From the NCBI GenBank assembly GCA_045587545.1, contig JAZNCN010000008.1, positions 1 through 64,000 of the forward strand: 64,000 nucleotides of DNA, in the 5' to 3' direction. Both the position numbers and the translations under genes were made by a program. The stretch comes from Caccoplasma_A sp045587545. Its GTDB lineage: Bacteria > Bacteroidota > Bacteroidia > Bacteroidales > G3-4614. Below the pieces are notes generated by a model, which was given only the letters and a program-made list of their open reading frames with translations, was not told the DNA's origin and ran no database searches. Below are positions 53,467-61,546 of this stretch, in pieces; positions within the stretch are counted from its first letter, which is position 1; each line of letters opens with the position of its first letter.

Positions 53467-53474
53467 TACCTTTG
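53467..53474 (+). promoter_or_regulatory. -7 box of the TPR/PD40 gene
   Basis: TACCTTTG, 26 bp before the start codon; upstream TTTG unclear. Confidence 0.6.
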
Positions 53475-53500
53475 TAACCGATAAACAATCTCAAACAACT

Positions 53501-54913
53501 ATGATAAAGCTAAAACATATAATATCAGTTATTATACTTATTACAGCACCCATACTACTTTCTGCCCAGACACTTAATGAAGCAAAAGCCATGTATAAGA
53601 GGGGCGAATATGAACAATCAAAAGAGGTATTTCGCAAGCAACTAAAGGCTCGTCCCAACGATGCACAGTTAAATCAGTGGTATGGAGTGTGCCTATATGA
53701 AACAGGTGAAGGCAACAAAGCCAAAAGCTATTTACAGAAAGCAGCCCAAAAAAAGATACAAGACTCATATCTATATTTAGGAAAGATAGCATTTGACAAC
53801 TATGAATTTACCGTAGCAAAAGGGTACTTCGGGCAATACGTTGAGGCATTAGAAAAAAATAACAAAGATACCTCAAAAGGCGAGTACCTATATGAAAAAT
53901 CGGCAAGAGCAGAATCAATGTTACGACGAACCGAAAAAGTAACAATTATTGATTCAATGGTGGTTGCAAAAGATAATTTCTTGAATAATTATAAACTATC
54001 ACATGAGTGTGGTTCGCTATCATATTATGCCGATATGTTTAAAACCGAAGGCGAAGGAACGCTCTACCAAAATCAGCGACAAGACAAAGTAATATATGCC
54101 TCCGTTACCGATAGTATCTACTCAATAAAAGAGCGTAATCGTTTAAACGACGGAGCATGGAGCGATGAGTTGGAATTAAACGTCTTACCCGGCATAGAAG
54201 GTAATATAGCATACCCATTTTTATTGAATGACGGCCTAACACTATACTTTGCGACCGATAACGATTCTCTATCGGTAGGCGGATACGATATATTTGTAAC
54301 CCGCAAAAATTTAAACACCGATGAGTATCTTGCCCCCAACAATATGGGCATGCCCTTTAACTCAACAGCCAATGACTATATGATGGTAATAGACGAGTAT
54401 CACAACGTAGGGTGGTTTGCCACCGATCGTAACCAACCGTCAGACAGTGTAGTAATATATATGTTCATACCTTCAACAGAAAAAGAGATATACGCCGATT
54501 TAGATCCCGATTCAATAATACCATACGCACAAATACACTCCATCTCTCAAACATGGCAAGAGGGAGCCGATTACACAGCCATTATAAACCAAGTAAACAC
54601 AATGCCTGAAAAAGAGGATAAAAAACAAAAAGCAAGTTTTGTCTTTATAATAAAACCGGGAGTAACATACACGCAATACGAACAATTTAAATCGCCTAAG
54701 GCATTAGACCTATTTAAATTATCGCAATCAGTTGAAGCAGAAATAGAGAAGCAACGCCAACTATTACGCCAAATGAGAAAAGAGTATGCCTCATCGCCCT
54801 CAAAACGAGCATCACTGAGAGCACAAATCCTAAAGGCTGAAGATTATTTAAAAACTCTATACCCCCAACCCGAGCAATACCGCAATGCAGCCAGAGCAGA
54901 AGAGGTGAAATAG
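53501..54913 (+). CDS. Secreted TPR and PD40 (WD40-like) protein
   Basis: A 470-residue secreted protein with signal peptide (1-22). TPR repeats (about 24-135) are followed by PD40-type WD40-like strands (about 205-330, including IAYPFLLNDGLTLYFATDNDSLSVGGYDIFVTR and GMPFNSTANDYMMVID). The C-terminal 80 residues are charged and helical. The layout resembles the TPR/PD40 part of the T9SS peptidoglycan-binding protein PorE, but the OmpA-like domain is missing. A role at the envelope is inferred only. Single gene. Confidence 0.8.
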   Translation: MIKLKHIISVIILITAPILLSAQTLNEAKAMYKRGEYEQSKEVFRKQLKARPNDAQLNQWYGVCLYETGEGNKAKSYLQKAAQKKIQDSYLYLGKIAFDNYEFTVAKGYFGQYVEALEKNNKDTSKGEYLYEKSARAESMLRRTEKVTIIDSMVVAKDNFLNNYKLSHECGSLSYYADMFKTEGEGTLYQNQRQDKVIYASVTDSIYSIKERNRLNDGAWSDELELNVLPGIEGNIAYPFLLNDGLTLYFATDNDSLSVGGYDIFVTRKNLNTDEYLAPNNMGMPFNSTANDYMMVIDEYHNVGWFATDRNQPSDSVVIYMFIPSTEKEIYADLDPDSIIPYAQIHSISQTWQEGADYTAIINQVNTMPEKEDKKQKASFVFIIKPGVTYTQYEQFKSPKALDLFKLSQSVEAEIEKQRQLLRQMRKEYASSPSKRASLRAQILKAEDYLKTLYPQPEQYRNAARAEEVK

Positions 54914-54938
54914 CTATCAGTTGTTATTTGTCAATCAA

Positions 54939-54963
54939 GTAGGGAGAGAGCATGCTCTGTCCG
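54939..54963. repeat. Dispersed palindromic repeat family R1
   Basis: GTAGGGAGAGAGCATGCTCTGTCCG; one base differs from the common form. Confidence 0.8.
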
Positions 54964-55085
54964 CCGAAAAGTGTATCAAAGCTGATAACTGATAATTAAC
55001 TATTCCTGAATTTCTCTTTAATAAAACTCATTAATAGTGCAATTTCTTTATTAATATCTTTTATACCCATTGAGCAGATTGTTGA

Positions 55086-55370
55086 TATCTTCTTAGCTCG
55101 TTGAATTCTATAACAGGAGAATCGTTCCGCTTGCCAACTTCAAGCGAAATGAAACAAATTGTGTCATATATTACATTTACATCGCCTGTAAACTATGTAT
55201 GGTGCAGCGATTACAAAGATGGTGTTGATTTGTATTCGGTAGGTCCTGACGGTCCCGATATCCCTGTAACTCCTTCAACACGTCTTGTATATGGTAAAAA
55301 TAATTCTATTCAAAGTATAAGCATGAGTTATAAAAACAAAACTATCGGTTTTGTGATAATAAAGGAATAG
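55086..55370 (+). pseudogene. C-terminal remnant of a surface protein gene (RLPTSSE / VWCSD type)
   Basis: An open frame with no good start; a stop at 55083-55085 closes it upstream. The peptide holds GESFRLPTSSEMKQIVSYI and YVWCSDYKDGVDLYSV, a pattern seen at the C-terminus of Bacteroidota/Fibrobacter surface proteins and of formylglycine-enzyme-like domains. The 5' part is gone, so it looks like a decayed gene. The rest of the 550-bp gap 54914-55464 holds repeat R1, fragments of AGTTGTTAG-like repeats and a terminator. Confidence 0.55.
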
Positions 55371-55394
55371 CACAACTCCTTAATCATAATTACA

Positions 55395-55431
55395 CAAAAA
55401 GAGTTACGCTTTAAAGCGCAACTCTTTTTGT
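55395..55431. terminator. Terminator between remnant and asnA
   Basis: AAAAAGAGTT / AACTCTTTTT stem with an inner CGCTTTAAAGCG palindrome. Works on both strands. Confidence 0.8.
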
Positions 55432-55464
55432 TATATCTAACAACTTATAGCTGATAGCTGACAG

Positions 55465-56496
55465 CTATAACAACTGAATATTATGTTTTAAGCACTCCTC
55501 AATTTGCTCTTCGGGCCAAATACTGGCTTGAACTTCGCCAATATGAGCCTTTTGAAGCAGATACATGCATAAACGGGATTGTCCTATACCTCCACCAATA
55601 GAGAGTGGTAGTTCGTCGTTTAACAGCATCTTGTGGAAACTTAATTCGGCACGCTCGGGACAACCTTTTATTTGTAATTGGCTTCTTAATGCAACCTTGT
55701 CAACCCTTATTCCCATTGATGAAAGTTCAAATGGTATATCCAAAATAGGGTTCCATAGCATAATATCGCCATTTAAACCTCGGTAACCGTCGCTATTCAT
55801 TGTTACCCAATCGTCATAGTCGGGGGCGCGTCCGTCATGAGGTTCGCCGTTTGATAGGTCTGAGCCTATACCAATTATAAATACTGCACCATACTTCTTT
55901 GTTATTTTTGCTTCGCGCTCTTTTGGTGTGCAGTCGGGGTATAGTTGAAGTAACTCCTCTGAGTTTATGAATGTTATATTCTCAGGTAAGAAGGGTGTAA
56001 TGTGAGGGAAACTCTCATAAACTTCCATTTCCAACTCCTTTATAATGGCATATAGCTTATTTACAGTCTCTTTAAGATATTCAAGGTTACGCTCTTTTTC
56101 GGTAATTACCTGTTCCCAGTCCCATTGGTCAACGTATAAAGAGTGTAAGTTGTCTAAATCTTCATCGCAACGTATGGCATTCATATCGGTATATATACCA
56201 TAACCGGGCGATATACCGTATGCTCCCAATTTCATGCGTTTCCATTTTGCAAGCGAATGTACCACCTCGGCACGTTTGCCCATACACTTTATGTTAAACG
56301 ATACGGGAGCCTCTTTACCACTTAAATCGTCGTTTATACCTGTTCCTGACAATACAAATAGGGGAGCAGTTACGCGACGTAGATTTAGTTTCTTTTTAAG
56401 TTTGTCTTGAAAAGATACTTTTAGGGTTTTTATTGCTTCCTCGGTAGTTTCGGGTAGCAATTTAAGTTTATAGTTTCTTGGTATTATAAGTGCCAT
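55465..56496 (-). CDS. asnA: Aspartate--ammonia ligase
   Basis: A 343-residue ammonia-dependent asparagine synthetase, class II tRNA-synthetase fold, that makes asparagine from aspartate, ammonia and ATP. Family motifs: VTAPLFVLSGTGINDDLSG, VHSLAKWKRMKLG, YTDMNAIR, VDQWDWE and SIGGGIGQSRLCMYLLQKAHIGEVQASIWPEE. Length normal. Single gene. Confidence 0.96.
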   Translation of the reverse strand: MALIIPRNYKLKLLPETTEEAIKTLKVSFQDKLKKKLNLRRVTAPLFVLSGTGINDDLSGKEAPVSFNIKCMGKRAEVVHSLAKWKRMKLGAYGISPGYGIYTDMNAIRCDEDLDNLHSLYVDQWDWEQVITEKERNLEYLKETVNKLYAIIKELEMEVYESFPHITPFLPENITFINSEELLQLYPDCTPKEREAKITKKYGAVFIIGIGSDLSNGEPHDGRAPDYDDWVTMNSDGYRGLNGDIMLWNPILDIPFELSSMGIRVDKVALRSQLQIKGCPERAELSFHKMLLNDELPLSIGGGIGQSRLCMYLLQKAHIGEVQASIWPEEQIEECLKHNIQLL

Positions 56497-56572
56497 TTCA
56501 AAAAAATGTATAAATATTTTGCGAATATAGTAAAAATAGCGTTGCTGTTCAATATGTTTTGATATAAAAATA

Positions 56573-57730
56573 TCACAAATACCTATTATCGGGGTATATT
56601 AAATATATAAGTCGTAATTTTTTGTATATATCAAGTTGTGCTTTCCAACGAGCCTTTATCTCCTCTTCGCTTTTGCCATTAATAATATCTGAGCGGAGTT
56701 GTGTATCGCCTGCCAATTTCTCAAAAAAGTTATTTGTGTTAAAAAACTTCTCTTTATTTGTTGTGTTTTTATACATCTTAATCAGGTATCTTAGAGTAAA
56801 TCCGCAAGGGTTATCCTCTCCTCTTAAATCAATGCCGTAGCAGAGTCTGTCTTTGTACATGGGGTTTTTATCAAATCCCTCAATTGATTTTGGAGTAAAT
56901 GTAAAATCTCCTAAATTTTTGTCCGGCGCACCAACTATTTGAAATGGGCTGTATGTGCCACGCCCCACGCTTATTGTAGTGCCTTCAAAAAGGCATAGCG
57001 AGGGGTAGAGCATAATACTTTTTGCATTGGGTAGGTTTGGTGATGGTTTTATTTGTAGTTCGTATGGCTCTCCGTGTTTCCAATCTTCAACCTTTATAAC
57101 ATTCAGAACAAGATTTTGTGTGTTACCCCAATTCTCGCCTTTAATCATATGGGCAAGTTCTCCGACTGTAAGCCCGTGCATAACAGGCAAGGGGAGTGTG
57201 CCAACAAACGATTTCAGCTTCATATCCAAAACTGCGCCATCGACATAGTCATTAGGGTTGGGACGGTCTAATACAACAAATTCTTTATCATACTCTGCCG
57301 CTGCCTGCATGGCATAATACATGGTTGATATATATGTGTAAAATCTTGCCCCGACATCTTGAATATCGAAAATTAATATATCAATGCCTTGTAACTGCTC
57401 TTGTGTGGGCTTTTTGTTTTTACCATACAACGAAACTATTTTTACTCCGCTTTTTGTGTCAATGCCGTCCTTTACACTCTCTCCTGCATCGGCATTGCCC
57501 CTAAATCCGTGTTCCGGTGCAAAGATGGTTTTAATGTTTGCTCCTCTTGTCTTTAAAGTGTCAACCAAGTGTGTGCCGTTTTGGGTTACTGAGGTTTGGT
57601 TTACTATAAGAGCAATATTTTTATCTTTGCAGATGTTCAAAATCTCATCAATCTTATCTGCTCCGCACTTGACTTTTGCGCTTACGCTAATGAGTGGGAA
57701 TATTATTAATAGCAATATATATCTTTTCAT
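56573..57730 (-). CDS. namZ: NamZ-like exo-beta-N-acetylmuramidase (DUF1343)
   Basis: A 385-residue exported protein with signal peptide (MKRYILLLIIFPLISVSA). It belongs to DUF1343, whose characterised member NamZ removes terminal N-acetylmuramic acid from peptidoglycan fragments. Signatures: NQTSVTQNGTHLVDTL (about 44), FAPEHGFRGNADAGE (about 72), DIQDVGARFYTYISTM (about 122), VLDRPNP, FEGTTISVGRGT. The start at 57730 is preferred over an in-frame ATG three codons upstream because it begins the signal peptide. Probably periplasmic, in cell-wall recycling. Confidence 0.92.
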   Translation of the reverse strand: MKRYILLLIIFPLISVSAKVKCGADKIDEILNICKDKNIALIVNQTSVTQNGTHLVDTLKTRGANIKTIFAPEHGFRGNADAGESVKDGIDTKSGVKIVSLYGKNKKPTQEQLQGIDILIFDIQDVGARFYTYISTMYYAMQAAAEYDKEFVVLDRPNPNDYVDGAVLDMKLKSFVGTLPLPVMHGLTVGELAHMIKGENWGNTQNLVLNVIKVEDWKHGEPYELQIKPSPNLPNAKSIMLYPSLCLFEGTTISVGRGTYSPFQIVGAPDKNLGDFTFTPKSIEGFDKNPMYKDRLCYGIDLRGEDNPCGFTLRYLIKMYKNTTNKEKFFNTNNFFEKLAGDTQLRSDIINGKSEEEIKARWKAQLDIYKKLRLIYLIYPDNRYL

Positions 57731-57830
57731 TACCATCAAATTTGGGTAGTTATGTTACAAAATTAAACAAACCTTTGCCCGAAACAAAAAAAATAACTAA
57801 AATTGCAATTACCTATTGTAGAATTAAATT

Positions 57831-58274
57831 ATGAAAAAGGTAATAATATTGTTGTTACTCTTGATTTTTGGAGTATCTTCTGATTTGTTGGCTCAGCAAA
57901 CAGCAGAGCAGGATAGTGTAATATTTTCTCGCTCATGTTCATTTGAAAACTCTATTGATGTGCTTGGTTTTGAAAAACGGCTAAAGGATAAAAACGAGCT
58001 ATATATTGTGCGTAACAACTTGTTGCAAACAATAACCTTGATAAAGTTACGTGTATATTACAAAACAACTGAAGATGAGATGTTGGATTATCGTGACGTA
58101 ACTCTTGAAGGGGAGTTATTACCTGCAACCACAAAGCATTTTGAAGTACCCAGCTTTGATCAAGGCAAACGCTACTACTATCATCAATCAACAGGCGATA
58201 ACCCCAAATTTGAGGGTTATCCATTTAAAATAACCTACGACCTTTTACGCTATGATATTGCAGTAACTAAGTAG
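57831..58274 (+). CDS. Secreted protein of unknown function
   Basis: A 147-residue protein with signal peptide (residues 1-21, cleavage after LLAQ or nearby). The remaining part is rich in beta-strand residues and has no recognised domain. Divergent from the NamZ-like gene. Its stop codon is directly followed by a TTGTTAG-type repeat. Confidence 0.65.
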   Translation: MKKVIILLLLLIFGVSSDLLAQQTAEQDSVIFSRSCSFENSIDVLGFEKRLKDKNELYIVRNNLLQTITLIKLRVYYKTTEDEMLDYRDVTLEGELLPATTKHFEVPSFDQGKRYYYHQSTGDNPKFEGYPFKITYDLLRYDIAVTK

Positions 58275-58299
58275 TTGTTAGTTATTAGTTGTTAATCAA

Positions 58300-58324
58300 G
58301 TAGGGACAGAGCATGCTCTGTCCG
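58300..58324. repeat. Dispersed palindromic repeat family R1
   Basis: GTAGGGACAGAGCATGCTCTGTCC-type copy, 26 bp after a stop codon and an AGTTGTTAG run. Confidence 0.85.
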
Positions 58325-58456
58325 AAGAAAGGGGTATCAAAAGCTAACAACTGATAGCAATTAAACATAACCCACAACATAAGTGTTATAAAGAGGGATA
58401 ACTCAAAAGGGTTATTTCTCTTTATTTTATGTTTAATTTTAAATGGAGGACAAATT

Positions 58457-58885
58457 ATGACGCCTGTAAAAAAAGGACAAAGTTGGTTGCCTGTAATCTT
58501 TCACGATTTTTTTGGTAACGAGTGGATTGAACGTACTAAAAGCAGCTCAACCCCAGCTGTAAACATTATTGAGAAAGATAATGAGTATGAGGTTCAGATT
58601 GCTGCTCCGGGTGTGTGCAAAGATGATATAAGTGTTCACATCAACGAAGATAACTATCTTGTTGTTACGGTTGAGGAAAAGAAAGAGAACGACGAAAAAG
58701 ATAAAAAAGGCAAATTTCTTCGCCGAGAGTTCTCATACTCTCAGTTCCGTCAAACATTGGCATTGCCTGATAATATCGAACCCGATAAAATAGAAGCTAC
58801 TCAAAAAAACGGAATACTTAAAGTAGTTATCCCTAAAAAGGCTTTGCCGGCACCTAAAGAGCCAAAACGTATCGATGTGAAATAG
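58457..58885 (+). CDS. Small heat-shock protein, Hsp20 family
   Basis: A 142-residue alpha-crystallin-type chaperone that holds unfolding proteins. The alpha-crystallin domain covers about residues 30-135 (VNIIEKDNEYEVQIAAPGVCKDDISVHI ... FRREFSYSQFRQTLALPDNI ... ATQKNGILKVVIPK). A 30-residue N-terminal arm is short but usual. Cytoplasmic. No HrcA-type CIRCE element is seen upstream. Confidence 0.93.
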   Translation: MTPVKKGQSWLPVIFHDFFGNEWIERTKSSSTPAVNIIEKDNEYEVQIAAPGVCKDDISVHINEDNYLVVTVEEKKENDEKDKKGKFLRREFSYSQFRQTLALPDNIEPDKIEATQKNGILKVVIPKKALPAPKEPKRIDVK

Positions 58886-58890
58886 TTATC

Positions 58891-60078
58891 TTATCGTCTT
58901 ATTCGCCATGTATAGTTTTTGTCAATAGAGTTTTTTCCGCGTATGGCAAATTTGATATTCTCTATGGGACGAATAAAATCATAAATGAGAGCCTCATAAC
59001 CATTAACCCCAGCGTTTAATGTTTTTGAGGCTTTGCTTATGACAATGCTTTGGTATAGATAACGTATTGCAAAAAATAGAGCGGCAAAATATATCAATAA
59101 AGCATTTGAGAAGATGCCAAACAGAACAACTCCTATTGTTGCCACGTAATATAAAATTGATGTTATCTGCTCTAAACCAAATACAAAATGAGCCGATGTC
59201 TTTAGGATTTTCCCTGTAAATGAACGACGCAAACGCATCTCTCGCATATCGCCATCTGAATCGTGTAATATATTCTCTATTGCTGACTCAGGCGATAATT
59301 CAACGCGAGTGTTCCCCTTTTTCATAATCTCGTTGAGGAAAATATCATCTTCGCCATACTGAATGGCAAGATTACTTGAGAATCCTCTGTTCTCAAAAAA
59401 GAGCGATTTGTTTATAAACATGTTGGTCCCCTCTCCCATATAGGGGCGTTGCATTATGGCGTAGCTAAAGTATTTGAGTTTGAAAAATAGTCTGTAAAAG
59501 CGGTATCTCCATTTTACCTTTTCGTTTCCACTCTCAATGCTATTGCCAATAACAATATCAATATCGGGTATAAAGTTTCGAGCCATGCTTGCAAGCCACT
59601 TATCTGAAATTGGTCGGCAATTGGCTTCGGTAAATCCTACTATGTCGTATTTAGCTGCTTTTACCCCAACGGTTAGAGCAAGTTTCTTTCTGCTTAGTGA
59701 GTGAGCCCCTTCGGGTACGTAAGTGTAACTTAAATTAGCATATTTCTCTTTAAGTAGGGTAATGGTATCCTTTAAATCGCTATCTGAACCATCATTGACA
59801 ACAACAACCTCAAAATTGGGATAATCTTGTTCAAGAAAGGCTTTTATATTTTTCTCAAAATCGGTAAAGTTCTCGTTACAATAAACAATAACCGAGACAT
59901 TGGGCTTTGCGGCACTAAACCATATTTTGTTACGTTTTTCTCTCTTTGCATAGCCCGCAGGCTTTGCAAAAATACCGCAATAAAAGATTGTTTGAACTAA
60001 CCAAATTGCTACCAAAGTGGCGAGACAATATAGTTCTATGTCTGAAAAGTTATAGAAAAAAAAGTTATATATAAACAT
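58891..60078 (-). CDS. Glycosyltransferase family 2, membrane-bound
   Basis: A 395-residue GT2 enzyme. One N-terminal membrane helix (about 13-35), a GT-A catalytic domain (NVSVIVYCNENF near 60; VVVVNDGSDSD near 92; YGEDDIFLNEI near 235 as the acidic/acceptor motif) and two or three C-terminal membrane helices (about 290-345). It transfers a sugar at the cytoplasmic face of the inner membrane; substrate is unknown. It is followed upstream by the CpsB-like phosphatase, which suggests capsule or exopolysaccharide synthesis. Confidence 0.85.
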   Translation of the reverse strand: MFIYNFFFYNFSDIELYCLATLVAIWLVQTIFYCGIFAKPAGYAKREKRNKIWFSAAKPNVSVIVYCNENFTDFEKNIKAFLEQDYPNFEVVVVNDGSDSDLKDTITLLKEKYANLSYTYVPEGAHSLSRKKLALTVGVKAAKYDIVGFTEANCRPISDKWLASMARNFIPDIDIVIGNSIESGNEKVKWRYRFYRLFFKLKYFSYAIMQRPYMGEGTNMFINKSLFFENRGFSSNLAIQYGEDDIFLNEIMKKGNTRVELSPESAIENILHDSDGDMREMRLRRSFTGKILKTSAHFVFGLEQITSILYYVATIGVVLFGIFSNALLIYFAALFFAIRYLYQSIVISKASKTLNAGVNGYEALIYDFIRPIENIKFAIRGKNSIDKNYTWRIRR

Positions 60079-60105
60079 TATGTTTCAGTGTGTTCAGATA
60101 GTCTT

Positions 60106-60852
60106 TTATTTTAATTCGTCGTTTTTGATAATCCCCTTAACGCGTTCGGCAATTGAGTCATACTCTTTTGATGCAAGAAAACGATTAATGGCTTCAACAT
60201 GACCAAAATGGTGTAGGTCGCTACCAACAAATGAGATGTATCCTTTATTAATAAGCCACATGGCGGTTTCTCTCTCTCGGTCGCCATGATAACCTGTCAA
60301 AGAGAGCAGATTTATTTGAAATTCACAGCCTGCATCAAATAGCTCGCCATAGATATTTTTATTTCTTTGATAGTAGCTATATCTTTCGGGGTGAGCCAAA
60401 ATAGGTTTTATATCTTTAAGTTGAAGTTCATAAATAATGTTCTTTATGTCAATAGGGGGCTGAACAAAAGAGTTTTCAATAAGCAGATAATTGTTTTTTA
60501 ATAAAATTAAATCATCATTATCCATAAGTTTCCTAAAACGCCCGTCAAGTCTATATTCTGATGAATATGAAATAGGCATTTCAAAGCCTATGTCCAACAT
60601 ATAGGTTGAGAGTTTATCATATGCACACTTTATTGAATATGTATTATTCTCAAAACTCTCTTCGGCAATATGAGGAGTAGCTATAACATTCTCAATACCC
60701 CAACTCTTCATAGCTCTCAATAGGGCTATGGATATTTCGGTGTTAGGTGAACCGTCATCAATACTCGGTAGTATGTGAGAATGGATATCTGTTGTATAAA
60801 ACAGTTTCTTAGGTTCAGATTTCTTTTTATTTTTAAATAGTCCAAAAAACAT
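60106..60852 (-). CDS. CpsB/YwqE-type PHP-domain tyrosine phosphatase
   Basis: A 248-residue PHP-fold phosphatase of the CpsB/CapC/YwqE family, which removes phosphate from tyrosine kinases of capsule export. Metal-binding motifs are DIHSHILPSIDDGS (about 21), ATPHIAEESF (about 55), LAHPERY (about 145) and GSDLHHFGH (about 202). The start at 60852 (MFFGLFKNKKK) is preferred over an ATG 12 codons upstream. Lies 27 bp before the glycosyltransferase, likely one operon. The partner kinase is not in the window. Confidence 0.88.
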   Translation of the reverse strand: MFFGLFKNKKKSEPKKLFYTTDIHSHILPSIDDGSPNTEISIALLRAMKSWGIENVIATPHIAEESFENNTYSIKCAYDKLSTYMLDIGFEMPISYSSEYRLDGRFRKLMDNDDLILLKNNYLLIENSFVQPPIDIKNIIYELQLKDIKPILAHPERYSYYQRNKNIYGELFDAGCEFQINLLSLTGYHGDRERETAMWLINKGYISFVGSDLHHFGHVEAINRFLASKEYDSIAERVKGIIKNDELK

Positions 60853-61003
60853 TTGTTGCAATTGCTTAATATAGATGCGAAGATACACTATTTTTTTGAT
60901 AAATTATAACTTTCCTTTGCAATAGAATAGGAAATATTTTATATCAGTTTGGGTGAGATGATATCTTTGCAAAAAGAATTTCCTAAAAAACAGCATTAAA
61001 CTT

Positions 61004-61034
61004 TTTGTTATCTTAAAAATTATCAGTAAATTTG
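61004..61034 (+). promoter_or_regulatory. Promoter of rpmE2
   Basis: TTTG (61004-61007), 19 bp, TAAATTTG (61027-61034): a full match to the Bacteroidota promoter. The leader of about 70 nt carries a small hairpin GCACG/CGTGC (61059-61075) that could be a site of L31 autoregulation. Confidence 0.82.
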
Positions 61035-61111
61035 CACGCCATTACGAGAGAACTATACGCACGCTACCAACGTGCATACTAATTCGGAAACAATTAAAAG
61101 ACTATATAACA

Positions 61112-61369
61112 ATGAAAAAAGGACTTCACCCCGAAAATTACCGCGAGGTTGTTTTCAAAGATATGTCGAACGAGGAGATTTTTATCACACGTTCAACAGT
61201 AGCAACAAAAGAGACAATTGAGGTTGATGGAGTAACTTATCCTTTGGTAAAACTTGAGATTACCAATACATCACACCCATTCTTCACAGGTAAACAAAAA
61301 CTTGTCGATACAGCAGGTCGCGTAGATAAGTTCATGAGCCGTTACGCAAAATTTGCTAAGAAGAAATAA
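61112..61369 (+). CDS. rpmE2: Ribosomal protein L31, type B
   Basis: An 85-residue large-subunit ribosomal protein. It starts MKKGLHPENYREVVFKDMSNEE and ends VDKFMSRYAKFAKKK. It has no cysteine, so it is the zinc-free (C-) form that replaces zinc-binding L31 when zinc is short. In many Bacteroidales this is the only L31. Single gene with its own promoter and terminator. Confidence 0.96.
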   Translation: MKKGLHPENYREVVFKDMSNEEIFITRSTVATKETIEVDGVTYPLVKLEITNTSHPFFTGKQKLVDTAGRVDKFMSRYAKFAKKK

Positions 61370-61386
61370 TTGTTATAATACAATAT

Positions 61387-61421
61387 AAAAATAGCCCAAT
61401 CTTAATAGGTTGGGCTATTTT
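61387..61421 (+). terminator. Terminator of rpmE2
   Basis: AAAATAGCCCAA / TTGGGCTATTTT, 12 pairs, followed by T. Confidence 0.9.
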
Positions 61422-61471
61422 TGTATGTTATGGGGTGTTATAAATAGCAATTTACTTCGTTATTTTTAAAA

Positions 61472-61495
61472 GTAGGTACAGAGCATGCTCTGTCC
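61472..61495. repeat. Dispersed palindromic repeat family R1
   Basis: GTAGGTACAGAGCATGCTCTGTCC-type copy between rpmE2 and clpB. Confidence 0.82.
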
Positions 61496-61517
61496 TGATT
61501 TTAGGTTATTGATACCT

Positions 61518-61538
61518 CCCCTCTCAACATGAGAGGGG
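61518..61538. repeat. CCCCTCTC/GAGAGGGG inverted repeat downstream of clpB
   Basis: An eight-pair hairpin with five-base loop. A close relative (CCCTCTC/GAGAGGG) encodes the tail of TtcA at 52134-52152. It may also end clpB transcription, but no T-run follows on the minus strand. Confidence 0.7.
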
Positions 61539-61546
61539 TAGGGAGA

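Noticed and set aside
55000..55110. Minus-strand fragment resembling the end of a helical-bundle protein
   Set aside because: Too short and without a clear family motif to support a feature.
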